Shown here one piece after another: positions 10,986 to 27,297 of a DNA stretch of 64,000 nucleotides (positions are counted from its first letter, which is position 1; each line of letters starts with the position of its first letter). Source of the stretch: Leptodactylus fallax (Eukaryota > Chordata > Amphibia > Anura > Leptodactylidae); assembly GCA_947044405.1 (NCBI GenBank), contig CAMRHE010000330.1, positions 124,001 to 188,000 on the forward strand. Direction: 5' to 3'. Both the position numbers and the translations under genes were made by a program. The notes beneath the pieces are model-generated. The model worked only from the letters and a program-made list of their open reading frames with translations, was not told the origin of the DNA and ran no database searches.

Positions 10986-12554
10986 CAATCATGGCCAAAA
11001 GTTTGGAGAAGGAAAAAAAAATTTTATTTTTACATGTTTTGCTCCCCCCTGTTTTTTTTGTGTGTGTGTGGGGGGTTTTTTATATATAAAAAAAAAAAAT
11101 TGTTTTTATATTATGAAAAAAAAAAGTATATTTTGTTTGTAAGTAAAATTAAATGTTGCAGTGATATATGGGGTGTGGTGCCCCCCTCTTTTTGGGCTGG
11201 GCGTTTGTCTCCCGGGCGTGCTCTCAATTAATCTATGGAACAAAGCCTGTGTGAGGGCGGTGTATTTTTGTTGAGGGAGTGTTGTTTTTTGGTGGGTGGG
11301 GGTGGGGGTGGGGGGTGCGGGGGGGGGTGTTGAGGGGGGACAAGCTGGGTGGGGGGGGGATTAAGATCTGGGGAGTTTCCAGGCCATGGACCCAAAATCT
11401 CTATGTTTTGTTCCCTGAGCCATTTAGTTATCACCTTTGCTTTATGGCAAGGTGCTCCATCATGCTGGAAAAGGCATTGTTGAGCGTCAAACTGCTCTTG
11501 GACGGTTGGGAGAAGTTGCTCTTGGAGGACATTCTGGTACCATTCTTTATTCATGGCTGTGTTTTTAGGCAAGACTGTGAGAGAGCCGATTCCCTTGGCT
11601 GAGAAGCAACCCCACACATGAATGGTTTCAGGATGCTTTACAGTTGGCATGAGACAAGACTGGTGGTAGCGCTCACCTCTTCTTCTCCGAATAAGCTGTT
11701 TTCCAGATGTTCCAAACAATTGAAAAGGGGATTCATCAGAGAAAATGACTTTACCCCAGTCCTCAGCAGTCCACTTCCTGTACCTTTTGCAGAATATCAG
11801 TCTGTCCCTGATGTTTTTTCTGGAGAGAAGTGGCTTCTTTGCTGCCCTCCTTGAGACCAGGCCTTGCTCCAAGAGTCTCCGCCTCACAGTGTGTGCAGAT
11901 GCACTCACACCTGCCTGCTGTCATTCCTCAGCAAGCTCTGCACTGCTGGTAGCCCCATCCCGCAGCTGAAACACTTTTAAGAGACGGTCCTGCCGCTTGC
12001 TGGTCTTTCTTGGGCGCCCTGGAGCCTTTTTGGCACCAATGGAACCTCTCTCCTTGAAGTTCTTGATGATGCGATAGATTGTTGACTGAGGTGCAATCTT
12101 TCTAGCTGCAATACTCTTCCCAGTTAGGCCATTTTTGTGCAGTGCAATGATGACTGCATGTGTTTCTTTAGAGATAACCATGGTTAACAGAAGAGAAACA
12201 ATGATGGCAAGCACCAGCCTCCTTTTAAAGTGTCCAGTGGTGTCATTCTTACTTAATCATGACAGATTGATCTCCAGCCCTGTCCTCATCAACACCCACA
12301 CCTGTGTTAATGGAGCAATCACTGAAACGATGTTAGGTGGTCCTTTTAAGGCAGGGCTGCAATGATGTTGAAATGTGTTTTGGGGGATAAAGTTCATTTT
12401 CTAGGCAAATATTGACTTTGAAAGTAATTGCTGTTAAGCTGATCACTCTTTATAACATTCTGGAGTATATGCAAATTGCCATTAGAAAAACTGAAGCAGT
12501 AGACTTTGTAAAAATTAATATTTGTATCATTCTCAAAACTTTTGGCCATGACTG
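10986..12554 (-). mobile_element. Tc1-like transposon, near full length
   Basis: The terminal inverted repeats begin CAATCATGGCCAAAAGTTT on the left and end aaacttttggccatgactg on the right. They are flanked by TA dinucleotides (10984-10985 and 12555-12556), the normal Tc1/mariner target. The length of about 1.57 kb is typical for Tc1. It carries one transposase pseudogene on the minus strand and lies inside a ZMYND11 intron, in the opposite orientation to the gene. Confidence 0.9.
11228..12214 (-). pseudogene. Tc1-like transposase pseudogene
   Basis: Read leftward from about 12181, the protein begins VISKETHAVIIALHKNGLTG, with a helix-turn-helix (SIAARKIAPQSTIYRIIKNF) and the GRPRKTS hook between the two DNA-binding subdomains. 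An in-frame TGA (11921-11923) interrupts it. Beyond the stop the same frame continues with the catalytic core: the first aspartate in VIFSDESPF and the second in LFQHDGAPCHKA. The third acid, expected in the PDLNPIE-type motif, is lost: after SPDLNP the frame runs into a proline/histidine-rich stretch encoded by a G-rich tract (11284-11362 on the plus strand). It cannot produce an active enzyme. Confidence 0.9.
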
Positions 12555-12916
12555 TAGTCTGCACGTATTGTATTGTATTGTACTATGCTTTGCCGCACAT
12601 TTATACTTGGCCTTACAGCGGTGTATAGAATAGAGCTGTAATATTTCTGGAGGTATAGTGTAAGTACTTCCAGTGACACAGTATTCCTTGCACAGCCGTA
12701 AATACATGAACTATGTCCGCTTGTCATATCGCACCTTAGCTTGCAGCTCTTTTCTTAATAACCTCCATGCTTTACTGAACACCTCTAGCGCCATCTCAGG
12801 TCCCCGGGATAATAATCACACTGAGGTTTTGCTTCAATTTCTCCTTAACTGCAGCTCTGAGGGATTCAATAGTTATTTCTCTTTTTTACAGTACAATTTC
12901 ATTTTTTTTTTTCCAG

Positions 12917-13004
12917 AAAGTAAATGAAGGAAAGTATAAAAGTTACGAAGAGTTCAAAGCCGACGCTCAGCTTCTGCTCCACAACACCATTATTTTTTAT
13001 GGAG
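12917..13004 (+). CDS. ZMYND11 exon: bromodomain, acetyl-lysine pocket region
   Basis: 88 bp, entering in phase 0 (ttccag|AAA GTA) and leaving one base into a codon (TAT GGA G|gtgatg). The peptide [20 protein letters not shown] continues into [10 protein letters not shown]. This is bromodomain helix B and the segment before helix C, where HNT holds the conserved asparagine position of the acetyl-lysine pocket. It joins the next exon as a split Asp codon. Confidence 0.95.
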
Positions 13005-14580
13005 GTGATGGCTTTTATTTCTTATCCTATAAGAGATAATCTCTGCTTGAAAAAGGGACACATTTTACTGAAAACCATTTTAGGCCCAGGCTATGCTGCC
13101 GCTTCTACCTCTGTATGGCATGTGATGGTCTATTATTTACAGATGGGTCCAGTGTACCGCAGCCAGGATGCTGCCTAATAGCAGTACTGTACCACCATAG
13201 GTAACATAGGTATATGAGATGCAGAGTGTACTGTAGACTAAATACCAAGGTCAGCAGAGGGGGAACACGGCCCAGAAGTGACACTATTGATCCCAGGTCT
13301 CTAATAAAGCTATGGCTCCTTACATTGTTACTGAAGATCCGGTTAATTCCTCCATAAAGGAAGACTAAACCTAGAATGAAATGCTAAACATAGAAATATA
13401 GAAACAAGAAATGTATAACATCCCATTGTATGTCAGTCTGCTGTATTTGTTGCATAATTCTGACATAGTCTTACAGAAATCCTGCGGGGGTTAATCTGCT
13501 GGAAGACTGAGAGGGTGGAGTCTAGCCAAAGGGATGGGGATTAATGATCTTTTTGTCCTGCTGCAGACAGTGTAAAAGAGAGGCTCCTGCTCCAGCCAGT
13601 TGTCTTACTGCTAGACACAGGACAGTAAAGAAGGAGAAGGGGGTGTAGTTGAATTAAAGGGATTTTCCCACAGGATAAGTCATAAATGTTGGACAGATGT
13701 AGGACCCGCACCTATCCTTAAAATGACCACTCTCCCCCAGGTTACATCCCTCATCTCTAGCTCACCGCAACCTCACTAACAGTGAAATCCAGACTGTCCT
13801 CAATGGTTGGGCTTTACAAAAATAGTGTAGCCCTGTGAGCTACCCTGTTTCCATAACTCCCATAGAAGTGAATGGAAATGATGGAAACATTGTAGCTCAG
13901 AAACCCCAACCAACAAGGACTACGATTGTGGTGAGGTAGAGCCAAGGCATGGAACCTGGGGGGTTCATTGTAGAGATTGGTGTGAAGCCTAGAGGTGGGA
14001 CACGCAACTATTATCTTGGGAAAATGCCATAAATTTCTTTCCTGGGAGAAGCCATTTAATGGATTTCTTTATATATTTCTAGGTTTCTAGATAAAATAGG
14101 ATCATTGTCTGCATTTAGTGTCCCTTTAATATTTCATTGTTCACAGTAACTGCATATATGAATGCCACTTCAGCAATAGGACTTGCCAGTTACGTTTTGT
14201 TTCTTTTTTATTTTACATGAGACACTTTTGGGTCAGTTATATTAGATATATTCATCCATTATCTGCAGGGTACTGCTACTGCAATACTAAAGCTGTGGGC
14301 GAGATAACCTAACACCTTGATGTCCTCGCTGCCTGGTAGTATCTCATTATACCATTGCCACAAGGCACCCCTGTAGCCCTAAGCCATAACCTCATGAGTA
14401 TTTATTTTTGCAAACACTGAATTTGATATTTTCAAGATATTTGCAAGATAATTTTTCATTTTCAAACCAGAAAAGTGCTATGCCTGTTGCATTTGATATT
14501 CTCGCTTTATTATATAATGTTGCAGGTATGATCCTGGGCTCAGGCATTGGTTAACATGTGCCCTGTTATAATTCTTACAG
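13005..14580 (+). other. ZMYND11 intron
   Basis: GT-AG intron (gtgatg to ttcttacag). It contains a TTAA-type element starting at about 13646 (ttaaagggattttcccacag), with a plausible inverted end near 14020-14060. Nothing else is recognisable. Confidence 0.8.
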
Positions 14581-14636
14581 ATGATAGTGAGCAGGCTGAT
14601 GTGGCAAAGGTTCTATACAAGGACACTTGTCATGAG
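14581..14636 (+). CDS. ZMYND11 exon: end of the bromodomain
   Basis: 56 bp; with the last base of the previous exon it reads DDSEQADVAKVLYKDTCHE and then donor gtaaga. This is the C-terminal helix of the bromodomain. Human ZMYND11 has a closely similar segment. Confidence 0.95.
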
Positions 14637-14675
14637 GTAAGATAAGCAGTGCCCACGTGATTTGGTACACCTGAC

Positions 14676-14940
14676 GTTAGGTTCACACCTGCGCTTGGGT
14701 TTCTGTTCTTCTGGTCCGCTTAGGAACCCAAAAAAACGGAAGCCCAATCCGGTTAAAAAGTAGTTACCCGCAGAAACCCACAGACCCCCATAGACTATAA
14801 TAGGGTCCACCTGGTTTCTGCCTGAAAAAATGCAAAGAGAAAAGTTTGGCTTACAGGACTTTTCTCTCTGCATTTTTCGAGCAGAATGGGGGACGGAATC
14901 CCCAAACGAAAGGTGCGATTCCAGCCTGAATGCAAATAGC
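14676..14940. mobile_element. MITE, same family as 54226-54440
   Basis: It starts gttaggttcacacctgcgct. Its interior shares with the copy at 54226-54440 the blocks catagactataatggggtcc (approximately), agagaaaagt, ttttctctctgcat and agggggacggaatcccc (approximately). The right end is degenerate here. Confidence 0.6.
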
Positions 14941-15299
14941 TGCCATTTTCTTTCATGCATATGATTTTCCACCTTGAGATCTACCTTACATATTTTGGCT
15001 GGATGTCTAATGTGAATAAGTTTATGGACAGTCATAACAATAAAATGCTCCATTGACATATATCACTTCATTGTAAAGTTATATAATTTTTGTGTTCATC
15101 CAAAGGATTGACACTAAATGATTTTTTTATTGTATTTTTGGGTAACTGAAGGATAGGCTTGTGTGCAAGTGGTTTAAATCCAGGATGATTTTCCACTTAC
15201 TAATGTATTGTCTATTACTATGTTGCCTCTGTTATCCAGCCTCGCATGTACTGACATGGTCATGCTCCATGTACGGACATGGTCTTGCTCCTCGTCTTT

Positions 15300-15545
15300 A
15301 TTTCCAGTCTATATATCATAGTAGATGAGGTTAGATGAAGACACCAGTCCATCAAGTCCAGCCTATACCCTACAGTCCCCTATAGTGTTGATCCAGAGGA
15401 AGGCAAAAAAAAAAACATGAGGCTTATGCCAATTGCCCCATTTCAGGGGAAAAAAATTCCTTCCCGACTCCAATCAGTATAAAACCCTGATTGGAAAAAT
15501 CAGTATACTGGCAATCAGTATAAAACCCTGGATCAACTTATCTTT
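15300..15545. repeat. Interspersed repeat, class unknown
   Basis: The block includes tgttgatccagaggaaggca, an A run, attccttcccgactcc and ccctggatcaact. This is a segment I recognise as a widespread frog repeat but cannot assign to a family. Inside it a piece of about 20 bp (aatcagtataaaaccctg) is repeated twice with a shorter third copy, so it has a local duplication. Confidence 0.4.
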
Positions 15546-16086
15546 AACAAAATCTAGAAACCATAACCCGTAATATTTTTCTGTTCCAGAAAGGCATCCA
15601 GGCCCATACGGCTCCAGTGCTCTTCCCTCTCTCTCTTTCTCTGGAGGGATTGTGTTTTACATGCTGGGCAGCAAACTGTGGCATGTCTGTAGCAGTATCT
15701 CAGTAGTAGATTTGTGGTGTACACATGTGAACACAGTGGGTTAGGTTTACTGTTGTGTTTGCCTGACCTTAACACATTTTTGGTGCATCTAGTCTTATAC
15801 AAATTTTTTATCTCACTTAAAATGGGTGTGGTTTCACAGAAAAGGAGCAGGCACAGCTTACTTGTGCCAAATTGCCCTAAACTTTTGAAGAAAACTTCTG
15901 GCCCAAAGCAGGCCAACTAAGTTAAATAAACCTAGACTAGATAGTCTAAAGATGCACCATATTTATCATCCAGCATCAGTCACTATGATAAATCTGGCAC
16001 ATTTTCAGGCTGCCTACTGTGTAACTATTAATAATTGTGTGCCATTGAGTTATTACAACAATTACTATCATATTCCTTGGAAGAGG

Positions 16087-16235
16087 GAAGAAATCAGGCG
16101 ATACCTAACACCATGTCTGAAGAAGAGAGCTAGTACTCTCGAAAGCTTACCATCAAATATACTCAGCCTCTAAAAAGTATCGCCTGATTTCTTCACTCTT
16201 CCACTACTTTCTATGGCTAACACGGTACAACATTA
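16087..16235 (+). repeat. Probable Penelope-like element end with hammerhead-like core (copy 2)
   Basis: An exact 18-bp inverted repeat (16087-16104 and 16177-16194) encloses CTGAAGA (16117-16123), a GAGAG/CTCTC hairpin with a 6-base loop (16125-16140), GAAA (16141-16144) and the self-complementary AGCT (16144-16147) followed by T. This is the order of conserved parts in a hammerhead ribozyme, with the tiny stem III known from Penelope-like elements. After it comes a tail shared with 58027-58107. The stem I pairing next to the core is only about 2 bp, so activity is doubtful. Confidence 0.5.
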
Positions 16236-16680
16236 TACTGCTATCATATACCTTGCAGAAGAGGGCCATGCAGGTAGCTATTAATAGAGGCAATGTCTGA
16301 GATGGGGGTGAGGGTTTCTATAGACTGTATTTTTATACACTAAGCCCTAGTAGCATCAAAACAAAGTTGCTGCACAGAGTGAAGCAAGAGAATGACAAAA
16401 AAATATAGGAACTTTTTCTAGGCTTTTTATAAACTCACAGAATTTCTATAAGGGAAGATCAATATATTGCAGACTATGTATGTTATCATTACAAACATGA
16501 GGCAGGTTTATTAAAGTTAGTTCTAAAAGTAATGGAGACGTCACCCACAAAAGCTACAACTTTTATCTACCAGTGGACCTCTGGAAAATATGCTCGTTTG
16601 CTATGGATGTCTTTTAGAAAGAAAATGTGTCATGCATTTTTATTAACCAAGTGTCTACGACTTTTCTTCTTTACTTTCAG

Positions 16681-16758
16681 TTGGATGAGCTACAGTTGTG
16701 CAAAAATTGCTTCTTTTTGTCAAATGCTCGGCCTGACAACTGGTTCTGCTATCCATGT
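16681..16758 (+). CDS. ZMYND11 exon: CxxC zinc finger between bromodomain and PWWP
   Basis: 26 codons in phase 0, tttcag|TTG ... TGT|gtacgt. It reads [20 protein letters not shown] and ends WFCYPC. The CKNC and CYPC pairs form the small zinc finger that packs between the bromodomain and PWWP domain of ZMYND11 and fixes their relative position for nucleosome binding. Confidence 0.95.
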
Positions 16759-17341
<583 letters not shown>

Positions 17342-18149
17342 TAATATAAAATTTACAAAAAAAATACTTAAAAATACGGTGAAGAATATATATGAAGATC
17401 GGTCAGAACACATAATAATAGATGTACCAGGATAGTAGTTCTGTTCCATGAGGACACAGAGGTCACTTCCTCATGGCTTATAATTGACTTGTTTTCGTCC
17501 TCCAGCAGGAAATGCTGTTAGCCACGGTGACCTACTTTAATAATTGTCTCTATACCAGTAAACAATTTACTCTCTGCTTGTCCCACACATTAGTTGTCAC
17601 TGTCATTGTTAGTCACAGACTCTAACAAGTATCGAATGTGTCAAAGGGTATGACTATTATACGTGATATTATTTAGGCCACTAGTAGATGAACGCTACAT
17701 TCACATCCATGTCGGAGTCTCCATTTAGAGCTTCTGGCGCAGAAATTCTGGACAAAAAAAGTCCTGCAGGTCTAACTTTTTCATCCAGTAATGTCCGTAA
17801 AAAATATAATGGACCCCATTGTAGTCAGTGTGTTCCCCCAGGATCCGTTGTTGGCAGATATTGTGGTCCTGTGACGGACCAAAATAACGGAGACCCCAGT
17901 GCAGATGTGAATTCAGCATAAAGGTCTTGGACACCTTTGTAAATCATTGTATCTTTCTTGTAATGAAGGAGTTTTCCCAGGAAATACAGCAGATAGGCCA
18001 TCAATATTTGTATGGTGGTCAGACCCAAAGGGGCCTCCACATTATTCTTACAGGCACAATGCCATACAAGTGTGGCTGCTCTGGGTACTGCCATGTCTGT
18101 ATTAGTATTGTATTATATTCCTATTAAATATTCACACGCTTGTTTCCTT

Positions 18150-18391
18150 ATTTTGCCTACTTATATAGCGTCATCATATTCCGCAGCGCTTTACAGACAT
18201 TACCAATCTCTGTCTCATGTATACTGTCACAATCTACATTCCCTACCAGTATGTCTTTGGAGTGGAATACCCAGAGGAAACATGGGGAGAACATACAAAC
18301 TCCTTGCAGATATTGTCTTTGGTTGGATTCAAACCTTGAATTCAAGCGTTGCAAGGATACAGAGCTAACCACTGAGCCACTGTGCTGCCCT
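18150..18391 (-). repeat. tRNA-derived SINE, minus orientation
   Basis: Read on the minus strand from about 18391, it has a pol III A-box-like tggctcagtggttagc and, about 45 bases on, a B-box-like ggtttgaatcc, so its head derives from a tRNA. The body continues with ctccccatgtttcctctg and ends in agcgctgcggaatatgatga followed by cgctatataagtag. This arrangement is common in fish and frog SINEs. I would not insist on a family name. Confidence 0.7.
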
Positions 18392-18495
18392 ATAGCTTCT
18401 TATAACTCAGCATGGTACTGTTCCTCTGTTATCCCTCCTAGACATTTAGAAATGAAATAAGAACTGAGTGCTAGCAGTTATTTTGTCATAGGAGT

Positions 18496-18875
18496 CAGGG
18501 CTGTGGAGTCGGAGTCGGTGCCTATTTTGGTGGAGTCGGAGTCGGTATAAAATGGTCCGACTCCCAAAATATATAATAAATTGGTACAGTTAGTAGTACA
18601 ATGCAGTATGTGCTGAATATATTTTCATAAGAATTTGGGAAAATGATGAAATGTTGAAAATGATGAAATGTCCTGTAAAGGTCTGTTCTATTCCTCATAT
18701 AATGATGGGACTGAGTTCTGAGTGAACCTATAAGGTTTAGCAGTGCCAGGGCTGTTTAGTCGGAGTCGTGGAGTCGGAGTCGGTGCCTATTTTGGTGGAG
18801 TCGGAGTTGGAGTCGGAGTCAGGGGAAATTGAGGAGTCGGAGTCGGGGCTTTGGCGTACCGACTCCACAGCCCTG
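18496..18875. mobile_element. hAT-like MITE with 8-bp target duplication
   Basis: The element begins cagggctgtggagtcgg and ends ccgactccacagccctg, a 17-bp exact inverted repeat. The flanks are ATAGGAGT at 18488-18495 and again at 18876-18883, an exact 8-bp duplication as made by hAT transposases. The interior is built of repeated ggagtc/gactcc units on both sides of an AT-rich centre and codes for nothing. Confidence 0.92.
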
Positions 18876-19172
18876 ATAGGAGTGTGTCCCTCCATAGTCT
18901 GACACAATCATCACTGGTGGACAATGTTAGGGACACAAAATAAAAAAGGAAAGATGCTCCAGAATTATTGTTTCATGGGAATACAGGTATTTAATAAAAT
19001 GTTAGAAGAGGGGATGAGTCTTTTATAACTTGAATGAGACTGACCTGCAGTACCCGGCACAATGAAGAGACCGCAACGTTGTAGATGAAAACTAGTAAGG
19101 CATTGAAGCATAGCGTAGGAAGTGGGATCCTTACAGAAGGAATGCTTGCCTCATATTCCACATGTACAAACA

Positions 19173-19435
19173 TTAAAGGGTTTCCAGGATGTAGACATGG
19201 ATGACCTATCCTTAGCATAGGTTCTCAGTATCACATCAGTAAGGGTCAGACAACCCTATCGATCAGATGATTTTAGGAGCCGCTTTGCGAGAAGCTGCAC
19301 AGTGTATAGATCTAGAGCAACATCGCGCTGTCCACTGTGTAGTGGCTACACAGGTTTACTGCACCTCAGCTCCCATTCATTGATGACCTATTCTATTGAT
19401 AGGTCACCCATAACCAGATCCTGGAAACCCTTTAA
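19173..19435. mobile_element. T2-like MITE flanked by TTAA
   Basis: The ends ttaaagggtttccaggat (19173-19190) and atcctggaaaccctttaa (19418-19435) are exact reverse complements including the TTAA. Inside each end is the motif gacctatcc or its complement. The element stops about 50 bp before the next ZMYND11 exon. Confidence 0.85.
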
Positions 19436-21176
<1,741 letters not shown>

Positions 21177-21242
21177 AAGGCAACTCAGGAACCAAGAGCC
21201 AAGAAGGGGCGGCGTAACCAGAATGTGGAGCCCAAGAAGGAA
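21177..21242 (+). CDS. ZMYND11 exon: basic linker
   Basis: 22 codons: KATQEPRAKKGRRNQNVEPK and KE, then donor gtaagt. This is the basic (nuclear-localisation-like) linker between PWWP and the coiled coil. The acceptor reads aagcag, so a splice three bases upstream would add one Gln codon; I chose the downstream AG. Confidence 0.92.
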
Positions 21243-22663
21243 GTAAGTTCTCCTTACTATTAATACTCCACCAGTATTTCTGTAGTTGCCATATTTTATA
21301 GCTTTTATGACTGGTATTTTTTTTTTTTGTTTCATTGACTCTTTTTATCACACATAAAACCAATGTACAAAAATAAAACAAGGAAAAGAGGGCGAATTCA
21401 AGTAGTTATATCACTAACAACATCTATTCCTTTTCTACAAGATGGGGAATAAATGTTTGATCTCCATGGGGTCAGACAGCTGGGGCTCCCAGTGATCACA
21501 AGGTGGGGGGTCCCCTGTGTAGTGGGCACACATGACACTGCTCCTTTCACTTCTTTAGTACTTACAGAGCGCTGTACTTGGCTGTTACATCTCCACCTGT
21601 CCTATAGAAGTGAGCGGTGACCAGCCATACGCCGCACCAGTGTTCCATTAACACATGACACTTGGGGACTGACACATTTCATCAGACTGCTATCAACATT
21701 TTAGGGTTAAAGGGGTTTTCTAAATTGATGACCTATCCTTAAGAAGATCCATGCGGGTCTGAATCTGGGACCTGCGGGTCAACTGAAGCGACAGCACTTC
21801 ATAGCCCATGTAACATCATGTTCACCGGTCATATGGCCTAGTTGCAGCTCAGTCCCATTCCAGTGACTTGAGTGACCAGCTACTTGATATATTGTCTTGA
21901 TATACCTGGAGAGGAATTAAGTGCATTGGAAGAAATAAGTGAGGGCTAGGTTGGATGATCCTTGTCATATGATATAATGGTTTATAGATAGAACATGTCT
22001 TCTAGACTATATAGTAAGATAAATAGCTCATGTGTCATCCGTATGAATCAGTTTAGGAACTGGTTATTGTATGCTTCAGTAATAATGGATGTCTATAAAA
22101 TGTCCATAAAAAGTTTTTCAAAGTCATGGCAAATGTGTCAACCTTGGTCTTGAGATGACTGCAGGTATTTCTACCCGTCTCTTCAAACCATTAAAGGGTT
22201 TGTACAGAATTGGATCAACATGGCACCCTTCTTTAAAAAACAGTGCCACACCTGGCCACAGGTTGTGTGTGGTATTACAGCTCATCCCCATTTATTTCAG
22301 TAGTGCAGACCCAACAGCTGGACAAGGAATGAGGCAGCCATGCTTTTCTATTCCTTGAGAACTCCTTTGAGGAAGGCCGGGGAATATCAGTTGATTTCTT
22401 TTAGGAAAGGTTATTGGCCATGGACAAGAACTATCTAAGCAGTTCCTTTTAGAAGAGTCCAATAATACATATGAAAGTTTAGGTTGAAGGGTCGGGAACT
22501 AAAGGCACTTAAATGTTTTTTTTTTTATAAAAGATATTTAGCTTTCGATGGGATATTACACAATTCAATATATGAGAAAGTCTTGTTAAACCATGCCAAT
22601 AAATAATTCCCTACAGCATATATCAACATTCCTGAAATGTAATCCAACCTGTTCCATTTGTAG
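21243..22663 (+). other. ZMYND11 intron
   Basis: GT-AG intron. There is one clear T2-like end at about 21708 (ttaaaggggttttctaaatt) followed by gatgacctatcc, without a certain partner. Nothing else is recognised. Confidence 0.8.
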
Positions 22664-22942
22664 GACCCGGAGCCAGAACCTGAGACAGAAGCTGTGAGCT
22701 CAAGCCAAGAAATCCCTTCTGTGCCACCGCCAGTTGAAAAGGTGTCTGTCTGTACACAGACAAAGAAGCAAAGTGCCTCGTCTCCAAGAATGTCACACCG
22801 CAGCACACAGACCAATAATGACAGCGTGTGTCAGAACATGTGTCATGACAAGTACAGTAAAATCTTCAATGACTTTAAAGAAAGGATGAGCACAGACAAC
22901 AAGAGGGAAACTGAAAGAGCCGTCCGAGAAGCCATTGAGAAG
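22664..22942 (+). CDS. ZMYND11 exon: Ser/Thr-rich linker and start of the coiled coil
   Basis: 93 codons, phase 0 at both ends. It begins [19 protein letters not shown], contains two STQT-type repeats (CTQTKK and STQTNN), then the charged helical segment [20 protein letters not shown], ending AIEK before gttaga. The second half is predicted coiled coil from its heptad-like charge pattern and continues in the next exon. Confidence 0.95.
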
Positions 22943-25798
<2,856 letters not shown>

Positions 25799-26717
25799 AT
25801 CCTTCCCTCCCCCTCGTATTGTTTCCTTGATCTCTTCTCCTCAAACTCTGTGTTTTGTTTCTAATTTCCAAGATGCCGTACTCGCTTACTATCTGCATCC
25901 CATTTCCGAAGCAGCTCATAGTTTGCTCAGTACCCGGGGGGAATATGCCGAACGCACAACTCCCATACTGAAGTACTGAAAACTTTTCTCCACAAAGAAA
26001 TCTTTTGCACAATCATCCCTGTGCTTGTATCCGGCCTCTAACCTGTTTGCTGCCAGGGGATCCCGCAGTGTGTTTTCCTCCGATAAGTGCATGACATCTC
26101 TTCTGAAAACAACCAAGGTTAGACGTCGTTCCTTCCTGTCGGAAGTGCGTTTTACATTCATAACAGAATTATTGCCGATACACAGTAGTTTTTACTAGTC
26201 GATTTTGCATTTCAGGTTCAAGGCATTTTGTGTTTTTTAACGTTTTAACATTTTAAAGTCATTTTTAACACACCTACGTCAGCCAAGCAGCAGGTCTTAA
26301 TCCTCCCCTTTTCAAGCAAAGAGATGAAAGGCACCATAGTTTGGTCTCATGGAGTAACCCCGGACCACAAATGTAGCTGTTAGCAAAGATCAGTACACGG
26401 TGAGCCAAACGTGTGGTGCCAGTCATTTCTGATGGATCTGTGAATGTAAAGAAAACCCAAGGGGGATACTACGTACTACCTTATAAGCAAAGCCTCCCAT
26501 CCGCACACCTGCCAAGCTTGTGTCATTACGTTCCTTCTACTTTGAAAGGCATTATGGTTTTTAGTTCTTCTGTACCAGGGGGTTTTAAGATTTTTTGGGG
26601 AACAGGGTTCACAAAGCAAGAAATGTTTTTTTTCTTGCATATTTTATTTGTAAGATATATCCCATGTTTGTTCATTACTTATTTTCAATATATAACTTTT
26701 ATAAAGAAATGAAATAT

Positions 26718-26723
26718 ATTAAA
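26718..26723 (+). terminator. Possible proximal poly(A) signal (ATTAAA)
   Basis: ATTAAA about 920 bases after the stop codon, preceded by an AT-rich stretch. Use of this site would give a short UTR that excludes the MITE at 27298. Confidence 0.35.
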
Positions 26724-27297
26724 CTTTGATCGCATAGTTTTAAATACAGGTAATCTTATCTTAGATCATAGGCGTTACGTTACAATTTGCACAGTTCATA
26801 GTCCTATGGAGGCACACTTCAAGAGACAATTCAGACCAAGAATCGACCTTGGACAACTTCTTACAGGGTTTATTGAGATCTCATGTGTGCCGTTATTGTA
26901 CCTTTTTAGAAATAATTCACCCGTTCGCACTACTGCTAGGCATGTACAGTTGTCACCAGGGGCAGATTATCAGGGTCGTCTTGCTCTAGGAATGGCCTGA
27001 ATATACTGGGCTTCATAAGTAGAGAAGTGTGGTTGACTCTCTTCATTATTTACTTAGTTTTTAGTATCAGATTTCTAGTGTCGCAGGTTTAGAACATGTC
27101 ACACAAAGTATGCACAATATCAGGGCACCACTGCCATGTAAGCTAATACAATCAGTATGTGCATGGGGAAATGTGTAATGATAAGATACCAGCTGATGTT
27201 TCAACAAATTTCCAGTTAAATTGGACAAAAAGTCTACACCATAGGATGGAGACATTAATACTGTTGGCAAAGCCAATGATCAGTTCATAGGATGCAC

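Larger units (their letters stand above)
8860..12916 (+). other. ZMYND11 GC-AG intron with two DNA transposons
   Basis: The intron starts GCAAGT and ends in a T-rich tract and ccag. It contains the 1.1-kb inverted-repeat element at 9518-10626, a perfect 15-bp hairpin (10788-10802 with 10808-10822) of the kind repeated elsewhere in the window, and the Tc1-like copy at 10986-12554. Homopolymer runs at 9301-9314, 10096-10140 and 11080-11125 are simple A/T tracts. Confidence 0.85.
14637..16680 (+). other. ZMYND11 intron with a MITE and two interspersed repeats
   Basis: GT-AG intron (gtaaga to tttcag). It contains a MITE at about 14676-14940, an interspersed repeat of unknown class around 15300-15545, and the Penelope-like segment at 16087-16235. 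Confidence 0.8.

Noticed and set aside
14613..15059. 148-codon minus-strand frame
   Set aside because: It overlaps the ZMYND11 exon at 14581-14636 and a MITE; the translation has no known domain.
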